Of a stretch of 64,000 bases of DNA, positions 41,301 to 52,900 are shown piece by piece (within the stretch, counting starts at the first letter, position 1; each line of letters opens with the position of its first letter). The stretch comes from Lingula anatina (taxonomy: Eukaryota > Brachiopoda > Lingulata > Lingulida > Lingulidae). The DNA is taken from NCBI RefSeq assembly GCF_001039355.2, contig NW_019775963.1, positions 1-64,000 on the forward strand, read 5' to 3'. The notes below the pieces were generated by a model. It saw only the letters and a list, made by a program, of their open reading frames with translations. It was not told the origin of the DNA and made no database searches. A program made the position numbers and the translations under genes.

Positions 41301-44300
41301 ACCTACTAATTGTCCAAATACTAATTTCTCCTTTGAAGTATTTTTTATTCCTGGAGAAGAATTGAAGTTTTTAAAATGACGTATGCTTGAAGTAAAATGA
41401 TTTATACACAAATTATAATCTCTGGCTAGGGGCTGCCAGGGACACTTCTCTGTAAGTTATTTTTGTGCATTATATTATAATATTATGATCATTTATGTAC
41501 CAGAACTCAAACCCATTATTTTTCATTCGTAGATATTTTTTAATCACATGACCATTTTGTGTTATATTTAAGCATTAGAAAACCGTACTCAGTCACTGCG
41601 AGGGTCTATGCATGGGGTCAGTCCAGTCAAATATGGTGGACAACAAGTGCCAGACCTCATCAACAGGAACCACAGCTTACACAATGGAGTGACAGACAGG
41701 AACTCTTATGGAAGTGTTGGAGCAGACGAATCTTTCCCTCCACCTCCATCCCCAATGACGCTGGCACGGAACTCTGCTCATGGTGAGTCAAAAGGGAAAG
41801 AATGAAAGAAGGTGAAAACAGAGATTGTTGCGCAGAAGCGTGGTTGAAAGTTCAATGTTTGCTTCAGGTAGTCGCCTCTCATCCTCTGAGGTCCATCCGT
41901 TTTGTTTGATTGTGGTGGAAATCTCAACTAGCACAATTTGGAATAAACACAAGCAGATTGCACAGATGTTGTTTGGCAATAGTACAAATCTCTGTCTTTT
42001 TTGCCTGGAGTGAAATACAGCAAAAGAGCAATCATTTCAGCGGAAAGTAAAAAAAAAAGAAAGAAAGAAAAGAGAGTCAGTATGTCTTTATCAGTGTTTT
42101 TTCCCAAGAATTTCTTGAATCCCATCTCGTTAGAAACAGACAAGGCAATGTAACATGATTAGAGATGTACTTATAGTGATGTGATTTTTAAAATTTTTTT
42201 TCAGAATATGAGCACCAGCAGCCGGCCCCAGTGGCCCCAGTCCTCCATCCTGGTCCTCTTCCTTCTCCTCATCACCTCAACTCACCTCGATTCAACTTTG
42301 TCAACCACAACCAGGTAAGTCCGTGGAAAGACTGAAGTTCTTCTGAAATAAATTTTTCATTTTCAGGAGAATTCAGTCTATGTAATGTTGAAGGGGGAAG
42401 TTCCAGTTTTAAGTTACGAAGTCAGGCACACATGCCCCGTAGCTAAAATATGAAATAAGATAAATAAAAAGAACCAACAAAACAGAAAATACATGCATGT
42501 TATAACAAGTTGGTAAATCACTGGATGTGGTCTTCTCCTGGGTATTACTTACAGACCAGATGGGCACTGTATCCATGGTCTGGAGATTGATTAAAGATAG
42601 AAAAAAGATGATACATCACTGTCTGTGGCTGGTAATCAGTCTACTCTGTCTCTGCGTGTGTCCCCCGAGGGGTGTTTTCTGCAGCACAAGAAAGCTTGAT
42701 TGTTGTCACATTTATCTCGGAGAATAGGCTTAAAATGTCAATACCAATAGCAAATTGAGTGTGGAAACAAGGCGTGTGTTTCAGTCATTATTATGCGTCA
42801 ATAATTAACTACCTAAACGTTTACACACACTGATTGGTTATTACTTTTCCAATGCTTGAATAGGGATTATTTGATTTCTTTTACGGGACTGAATTCCTTT
42901 TTTAAAAGCACCTGCAGTCATTCTAATTAACAAAGGTAGTGGAAGGTTTTAGCGATTGAAGACCTATATATACAGTGAATGAAGCAGATGATATTTTTGA
43001 CAATTTTGCACATATCGGACTTCTCTTTGTTTTAGGTTTACTATGAACAAATCAAAGGACTTATTGTGTCAGTTCACAGGTTCTGTTACACTGTTTCACC
43101 TAGTTTTAAATTTTTACTGCAGTTGTTTTTTAAGACAAGTTTCCAGTATTGTTCTTGACCATGATTTTTTCATCCACTCTGCCAGGAAGGGCTGACCTGT
43201 AATAATCTAGGTCAAGGGAGGTTGACCTCCACAGAGGAAAAAATTGATTTCAGATATGTCTCATACTGTTCCATCTCGCCATACCAAGATAGTTATCTTA
43301 CAGTGCAGTTTTCTCTCATCCACATAAAAACATTCTGAATCTTATCTGATCCAGATATTCTATTGTTCCAATCAAATAAGAAGTCTTGAGAAAAGATTGT
43401 TTTAAAATGTCTGTTTCAGTTTCTCTCATTGATCAATTCAAGTGGAGCTAGCCTAACTAGCAAAACAAGTTAATTGTGTCTGGAAGTGGGTGATAACCTC
43501 CAGCAGATGAAGTGTTGAAAATGTACCCCACTGCTTGTGTTATAGATTTCCAATAGATGCTGTGAAAAGAAAGTGTTATTTGATTGTAAGATAAATTGAT
43601 CATCCTTTAACTGGTGTAATTAAGCCAGCTATTGGGATTGGGCCTCTGGTGTTAGTGATTTTGATCTTTTGCCCCAAAAGGCTGTATTTGTGAACTCTCC
43701 AAGGGGCATGTATACCATCAGCCAGTAATGGTTGCTTTGGATATAAGCAAAGTATGATGTAATGGAAGGGATATGCACTCAATGCATTGCAAACTTCCAG
43801 GTACTGTAGTCAGACATCTGCTGCCAGTAAAGGTAAAACCAGCTGAATTTGTTTTTTGTTTTTTTTTATCCTTATTGTATAGATTTGTTGGAAGTAAATT
43901 CTTTATTTTTGTTGAGTTGAATAGGGTTGTTTTCTTTGGAAACCTGTAAACAGAATGATAGAACTGACTCAGAACTTTCGAAAGGGAACGTTCCTTGTTT
44001 GCAAAAAAATAGGAATGCAGAGCTATAAACAATCTTGGGCCAACAGGAATATTTAATTAAGTAGTTGCTACGGGAGTCTTGCTATCGTAAAAATACAATA
44101 TTACAGATTTGGAAAGAAACCAAATGGAGGTGTTCCTTTACCATATCCAGATTAAAATGCAGCACTTGAGAAAAAACTGACAGAGAAATTAAGATCATAA
44201 AACTATGGAACTCAAATAGAAAATGCAGAAGCTGATAAAATCCTCGTAGGCATTCCTGCTAAGAAACTCGTATGAAATGGTGATAGCGTAGGCTCCATGG

Positions 44301-47300
44301 TGAGAAATGCCCAATACTGAAAGCTTTTACTGCGATAAATGTCTAGTAAAAGGTCATGCTGGGTTTGTAAATGACTGTTTGCATCAGAGTTATAAGCTGG
44401 TTACATCACGGTGTTGCTCTACTCTATGAGCAGACCTGCTGTTTTGGCATTTAATCTGCAGATGGAATAATATACACTGCGGATCTTTCATATTTTACCT
44501 CTGTTAAACTGCCAAAATTCCTAGAAGTGCAAAGAAAGTTATTGGTGCAAAGTTAAAGAATTGGGTAAGGCTGTCAGCAATATGTTTATGTTTTTCATCG
44601 TTTTCTTTTAAAAGAATTTTAGGTAATGCTTGTAGAGGTTAAGATGGACTAAGCTAACTATATCTATAAAGCTTCCAGCAGAAGCATTAAACCATGTATT
44701 AAACCAAGTGTATTTACTTAGGATTTACCTAGAACTGTGTGTTGGACATAATATATAACAGAATGAAGCTAGTCATGTATCCTATTCTATTGCAGATGTC
44801 CCATTCTCCCAAGCCAGGCACCCCAGGCACCCCAGACAAGACATTTGACTGGCCTCCTCGCCACCTCGATGGAGGGGATATGAGATCTGGAAGTCCACTG
44901 CGCTCAGGAAGTCCATGCAAGTCCAGTCCATGTAACAGCAACAGGAACAGCTCAGCAAGCATTGATAGTGGGAGGAGTCTTGGGTCATCACAGTTCGACA
45001 ACAGGGTAAGTGTGGTGATTTAGAGTACTCAACAAGTCTTGTACTTATGATATGAAAATTGAGAGGATGCATATACATATTTTTTCTACCACTGAGATTT
45101 CATAAGAAACTTTGACATTAAAACAACTGTATCTGATGGATTTTAATAAGGGAACTTTGCATTGAGGATGATTGGCAATGGGCATGCTAAGCAGATGTCA
45201 TTGCTGTGAAGATGGTATATAAAGGATTTCTTTTGAGTGGTACCATATGGAATTATGTGTCATTGATGTATAAATTTGGTACATAAACATTGTACATGAA
45301 GTTATATATGATATAATCAAGCGTGGAAAGCCCATAGCCCTGTTGGTCTCACCAGGACTGGGGACGAGAATCGATAATAAAAAGATAACTAAATCATAGC
45401 CTAGCAGGATTGCTAGCAAGTATTTTTTCCCCAACTTCCTTTTTTTTTTTCTATTTGGCAATTTAGAACTCAACTTAGCATACCACTGCACAAAACATAT
45501 CCTGTTATATTCTACAGTTTCTTTTCTTAATTGCTTTCTCTAACCTGGCACTGAAGAGTGCTTAGCCCATATGAAAATAAACAAAGATAATTTTTGCCTT
45601 CAATTTTGCTAATCCATTGAAATTTTCGCTCTAAGATTTCAGTACTATTTCAAAGTTGTTAACTTGTTTTTGTTTTTTTAACTTATGCTAACAAATGGGA
45701 ATGTGCATGCATGTACATATGCAAGCATACATATGACCAAATTTTAAAGAAAAAATTTTTACAACCAATTTTGTCTCTTCCAGAGTGGCCATATCTATGT
45801 GAACCACAACCAGCACCGGCTGTCAGGTCAGAGCTATGAGTCTGGGCTGTCTTCTCGGCAGAGCTACCACAGTACGTCCAGCTCCAGTATGGGCAGTCTA
45901 GATAGACTAGAAGAGAGCGGCTACTCCAGCCAGGTCAATGTGGCAGAACTTTTCCAAGCAGGATACACAGTATGTAGCTATTTCTGTTATAGTTTGTGTT
46001 TTTAATTGAGTTTTTTTCCCCCACTGGGTTTGTATAGATCTAGCTTTTTGTGTTTAAACCAATTAGTTTAGAATTATCAGTGAATTAATTATTAATTATT
46101 TATTTGTTTATTTATTATTTGAGGAACTAGATGACGTAATGGTGAAAGGACATAATATCCTTCTTCTGTAAAAAAAATTTAACATCATCACTCAGTGTAG
46201 GATGTAGCAGATGACACGTTGTGGGAAGTAATGGATGATGACAGTTCTGTTGCCACAGTGACAGCAGCGATCAATACCCGTGTTCTGGTCATTCCTCAAA
46301 GTAATGGAGATTAAGTCCATAGATATTTCTTATAATTGATATATGGATGCTTCAGAATTTTTTAATGAGGCAATGGGGAAATTGAATTAATTAGATCAAA
46401 ATACTTTATACAGAGGAGTGTTTTCTGTTTTATAACACATACTCCAGTCTGTGAAGGCAACGAACACAAATGTAATATGCATTGTGAATTAATTCCAGTA
46501 ACATGAACTTCGAATGTAGGCCCCTAGAATATTTCACCTGTCTTAAGACTTGAATATTCTGTATATACCAATCCAATTAGCTTTCCAGAAGAATAGTAGT
46601 AACAGTTGGCAGTGTATGCTCTATGTGGTATTTTGTTGATCTATTCTTAATTTGTAAAGGTCATCTTGTAAAAACTGGGATGATCACCACTTGGCAGTTG
46701 CTTAGTATTGATCCTCCAGCCCAGAGTGCCCACTGGGAGTATCCAGAAAACATTTACAATTTGAAGCTCTAACAGAGGATCCACACATCTTTCTTGTGTA
46801 TCTGCAAAATTGATTCTTAATGGCCCCCATTTCTTTGGTGGAAAAGCACTGGAGATTCACTCATTTTCATCCAAATGATATTTCTGGTTTCCCTGTTGGT
46901 AGCCTGCCAGGATTGGTTAATAATCTCGCCTTTGAAGAGCCATTACTGTGTTGACATAGCAGAATGTTTGTTCTGCCGTCTGAACAGCCTCTCAGGCGTG
47001 TGCCATGCATCTGAGCAAATCCAGCCGTGTGCGACGTTGCATTGTCTGACTCTTAACTTTTCTGAACAAACTTATTTTCCAGCATAGTTTTTAATAACAC
47101 CTTGGGGAAATTGGCAACAGATGTATGGTTCATCTTACAATTAGAACATCTTTATGCTGGCGCTTTCACATCTCCAGTGCTTATTATTGCGGATCTGACA
47201 CATACACAATCAATATTTAAACTTCCCAGCTCCTCGGAGGAGTTGACATAGCAAAATTGATGCTCATTTTATATTTTATTGAATTGATATACTTTGAATC

Positions 47301-49886
47301 ATGGACTGTAATCAGATTAGCCATGTTCCTATCTACATGGAGGTGCTGGCGGAAGTTGCGGCTTGGTTTGTCAGTGGAGTTACAGAAAGACCCGGAGAAT
47401 TCTGAGGAGCAGACAGACGCTTTTTGTTCCCGTTTCTTACACCATGGTTTCCTATGTGAAGAGCGTGATAGCCCAGTGCCGGAGTAGAGTGCACTATGGA
47501 CAGGTTGTTGTCTGGAAAATTTGATTGAATGGTTCAGTGGTCCAGCCACTCGAGCAGAGTTTCCTCTCAGAGGAATCGCATCCATCAGTTTTATAGAGAC
47601 GCCTGTCAACTTTTATCATAATTTTCCTGGAGGACTTTGCTTTACTAGAAATGTGTTCTGAAATTGGTCACGATGCAGGTTTATTTGCAGAAACGATATT
47701 TGAAATTTTGCACTTTCATTCAGAATTCCACAAGATGAGTGGTGTGACCACCTTTGGCTGTTCATGCATAGAAAAATTGACATATTTGTGATCTAAGTAT
47801 TTTAGATATAGTTTTCTCATGTGTATCTCTTAACATATTTCTCAATTCATTTCAGGACCACGAAGTGCTGCATGCCTGGCTGTGTGACCTCCATTTTGAG
47901 GAATATTTCAACTTGTTCGTACAAGCAGGCTATGACATGGGAACAATTACACACATGACACCACAGGTAAGCTGACATAATGTCACAGGACTAGGAGGAA
48001 AACTTTATCTGCTTGCTTATGTGCAGTATTGGAAATATGAGGCTAGATTCTCATTACTCAATACTGGTATTTGAATATTCTAACCACTGGCTTAGCTGCC
48101 TGACTGACTGGTGTTTTGTTGTATGTGGCACAAACTAGTTATACAATATTTCATGATTTACAGGATTTACATTGTATAGCTGGAATTATTTAAATGTCAG
48201 TCTAAATTAAGGTATAAGCATAATGCCATCCTTTCAGATAATATTTGTTAATGAACTATCCATGTTTCCACTTATTTGCATAGCTCTGTTCCAAAGGGAA
48301 AAAAAGAAAGAGGAAAATGGAAACTCGGAATGATATTTACTGATAACATTTACAGTAATGGAAGAATGGTTCTTTTTATCAGAAACAGTATAAGATGATG
48401 GCATAGTCAGTTTAAATTTGCTTACTGCTCTGTCTGGCCACTCAATATCTGGTACATATTTCAAAAGTATTATAATAACATCCACAATCATCCTCTCTCC
48501 TGGGGACTCTTCTTTCCAAATAACAGAACAGCGTATGGTCCCTGCGTTAGCTTAGGGAGACTTGATGCTGGGATTAATGAAATAGTGGACAAATTGAGCT
48601 TGGGAGATTCACTTTGATGTATCCAAATAAAAGCACAAAAGCACTGTTTGATCTTATCAATGGGAACTCAATCAATCGTTTTGAAGCCTCATTTTCTAGT
48701 TCAGTTAAGGTTGTTATTGCTTCAGAGAAAGAAATGCTTCTCTCGAAACCGCAGATCAATCTCAATTTGAAGCCAATGTTTTTTTTCTGTGAGATAGCTA
48801 CATCTGTTCTGCAGGAAAGGTCTTCATCATAACTGTATGGGCATTGTAGTAAATGTGTCACTCTCTGTGATCACATGATTGTGATTGATTATTATTGGTT
48901 AAGAAAAGTTTTATGTTTTGTTACAATTAAAGTGCAAGCCTTTCAATACTTATGATGCTGAATGTTACAAACTACTCTGCTCACTCCAGGGAAATCTAAG
49001 TCGCATGTAAAATATTAATTGGTATCCAGCAAGCAAAGCTGTAAAGACCAATGCTGTCATGTGTCATACATTGCCACTGTTCCTCATGGGAACTCTGGCT
49101 AAACTAAAACTCTGCAATGTTTTCAACATAGAGAACTCAACTAATGTCTTGTGCATTAAAAATTTCAGTTTTCAATGTTATGAGGATTGGTTGGTTGGTT
49201 GCCAAATTTTCAGAAATGAAACTTGGGCTATGCTGAGGAATGTACAGAACAATTAAAAATTAAAACTGATTATGATTGCATAATTTGATATTTTTTCTTC
49301 CAGGATTTAACGGCTATAGGAATTACCAAGCCAGGCCACAGAAAGAAACTGAAAGCTGAGATCAGCAAGTTGAATCTCCATGATGGAATACCAGATTACA
49401 AACCTGTGAGTATTTCTATTACCACTGGAGAGCGTTCTTCATGTGCTGTAGTATTACAGATCATCAAATATTTACGAGATAACTGCATGGCTTAATTGTT
49501 CCTGCTGGTTTAGGCAATGTTAGGTGGTTTTAGTGACATGACTAGGAAACTTGCATAAACAGCAAGCCAGTGCAAAATATGGCTGGAATAAGCTTAAGTC
49601 ACCAGTTATCATAGCATTAATGCTGAACTTGCTTAAGATTTTTTCATGTGAAGAGATCTCAGTTCAGTGTATGGAATAGCTATTCAGTGTAACTAAATTT
49701 CTGAGAGGTCTTATAAGTATATATATGTAGTTTCTGACTGCAGATAAAAGAAAATTAGATCATTTGCTGTCCGGCATTATTTTATGATTATGGGTGATCT
49801 GAAGATAACTGTAGAGGAACATATAATATTTTATACATATGACCAGCTATTGATTTAGATTATAAATGCAAGGCAACTCTCTCTCT

Positions 49887-49938
<52 letters not shown>

Positions 49939-52900
49939 AAGTTTGTCACAATAGCAGTAGGTGTTTTTAGCTGCATAGAGTTTTGTAGAAATAATATTTC
50001 ATACACAAAAGCCTGATATTGATTCTAGAGCAGATTATAAATGCAAGGCATTTTTAAAGCAAAAAAAAAAAAAAAAAAAGCTGGCACAGTGGCAGTAGGT
50101 GTTTTGAACTGAATCAAGTATTATGATGAACACTTTTTCTTGGTTTATTCAAGTTAAGTAGCAAGTGGAAAGTAACACTGCACTGTAGGAAAGATGTAGC
50201 CTAAGGGTGATGGAAATTAAAACACATCTTGCAATAATTGGGTTTGTGTACATTAGTGATCCACAAATCTATACAATTACATCACAATTTTCCACTACAT
50301 TAGTCATTCACTTTGTGCACAGCATGGTGGGAACAATTACATTCGAGATGAACTTCTAATCAAAAGGCTTAAGAATTCCTAATGAAACTTTGTATTGTTG
50401 CAGAATGATCTGTATGAATGGCTCCAGCTGTTACGCCTAGAGCAGTACTATGACACACTGGCACAGCAGGGATATGACAAGATTGACATGGTCACTGACA
50501 TTATGTGGGAAGACATGGAGGATGTGGGAATCTCATTATTAGGTGAGCAGAAACTACATTTATTTTCCCCTTTTGTTAATGAGTTTTGAATCTGAAGGCA
50601 ATTTAATGAAGGGAAAAGGCTTTTTTCATTTAATAATGTCTCCATCTATTCTTATCCAACACAAGATCCATTAGTTCTGATCAAATATTGCATATGCTTT
50701 AAAAGATTCCAAGTAACCACTTCAATTATGTCAATGTTTGTTATGATATAGATCAATTTTGCTCTGTTTTTCTCCCAAAAATATCAGAAACTGTGATAAA
50801 TGTTATCAAGACTGTAATGAAATAATCCAAGCACTCCAATTTGACAGGATTTGAATAATTTTGTGAAGTCGCTTGTTTTGCTTACTCAGTGTAANTTTTT
50901 TTTATTTTGTTTTTTTTTTTTTTTTTTGCCCTCTCGCACCGATTTTGGGGTACTCAGAGGATGTCATCCATAAAAATAAAAAAGTGTGGCCTAATCAGAA
51001 ATCAATAGACCGTATGTAAACTTAGCAGTGGCTGTCCTGGACTGATTTATAAGCTTTTTTCTCATTTTCACAAAACTTCTCTCTTTCCTCCCCTGACAGG
51101 TCACCAGAAGAAATTTATGCTGGCAATTGATCGGCTGAAGCGCATCCAGTCAGGTGCTGGCAGACGACTCTCCTCCATGGAAAGACAGGCGTCAGCTGAG
51201 ATGCTGGACACTCCTCCTTCTCCAGGTTTCCAGCCACCCCCCTCATCCCGCTGGTCAGCAGACATGGGTGCGGTCCAGTACCACCCTGAGGGTCAGTACC
51301 AGGTGGTCAAGCCCAAGCGCTCTCCTTCAGGAGACAGTATGAGCAGCAGTGGAAGCGCCAAGGACAACCTGTCCAGCTTCCACCAGCTGCAGCAAGAAAA
51401 CAGAGGTGCTACAGAAATCATTCATTTGAGGAATAGCAGTCCCAAAGTTTATCAGCCAGATGTGGTGGCTATTCAAGTCAATAGATCTCTGTCTCGGTCA
51501 GGGACATCAGATGGACTGGATGTTTATGCAGAAGGACAAAATGTGATCTGCCGGTCCTTTCAGGCACCTCCAGAGAATAAGTATAAGGAAGAGGCACTCC
51601 CTGTGGATGGTGAGGTGACCCCCACTAATGAGCTTAATCCGTGTAATGCAGATGACAGTGACCATGCAGGGTCTCTAGGTAGACCATCTGCAGCAGTCAG
51701 TCCGAGAGTGGTGGTCAAACCAAAACCAGTGGCCAAAATTGTGGCTAAAACAAAACGATCGAGTCGGGATTTTACACCAGAGATAATTCCTTTAGGCCCA
51801 GATTACTGTAGCAGTGGTGACATAGGGAGTTATGCCACTTTACGCAAACCTTTAAAGACACCAAAGGATTCTAGCAAAGAGCAGCAGTCTTCTGACATTG
51901 TGTCACAACAACAACTGCAAGGAAACTCGGTGAAATCTCAAAAGGAGTTATTGGCAGCAAGTATAGCACAGAGTGTAGCGAACAGGAAAAACATGGCCAC
52001 CAGCCAACATAATTCACAGCCTGCTGGACCAGGTTCCCCAAAATCTACTTCTGCTCCCCTCAATGTGTTCACCAATGGGCCTATTGTGAACTCCCAGGGC
52101 TCCCCCAGGTCTCCTACAACTGGTCACCATCAACATAGTCTGTCTGCCCCTGTCACCAATGGCCCTAATCATATTCCTTCAGCAAGCAGTGGTGGGCACA
52201 GCAAACCACCTGCTAATTCTTCTCATGGAAAGAATAAAAAGCCTCCTCCCCCGCCAAAAAGGACCAACTCTATCAAAAGTGACACCCCTGTGGTTGTGGA
52301 GAGGAGACACCATAGTTTTTCAGAGAGTCCGAAATCTTCGCATAGACAACAACAGCCACAGGCGGGTAATGTGCTGCACACTCCAAGCCTTCAGAAATCT
52401 TCTAGCGCCAGCCTGCCACAACATAACTCAACCAGCAGTGTCCCAGCACCACAGAAGCTACAGAAAAGTAGTCCTCCGCAGAAATCTCAGTTTGGTAAGC
52501 AGAATTCACCCGTCACAAGTTCATCTCATAAGCTGCAAAGCAGTAATCACGCTGAAGTATCTCAAACTACGAGTCAGTCACCAAAATCACCTGTTGCCAA
52601 ACACAAACAACAACAACAGAATCAGCAGCAACAGCAACCAGATTTCCAAGACTGTGTGAAAAGTCTTGCATTGAAATTTAATAAACCAAAAACAGACAGT
52701 TTGCCTTCTCCGCCAAAAGAAGCCTATGAGCCTCCTCAGACAGAAGAATTCCCTCCTCCTCCACCTCCCATTGCAACTGATATTTCACCTCCAAAGAAGG
52801 AAAAAGACTTAGTTAATATAGCAAAAGCAAACCTTAAATCTCCACAGAAACTGTCAAAACCTCAACAGAAATCTCCCAAACCGGAGCAAAAGTTCTCTAA

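Noticed and set aside
52159-52659. 166-codon open frame inside the large Caskin exon
   Set aside because: Alternative-frame shadow of the Pro/Ser/Gln-rich tail, whose composition suppresses stops.
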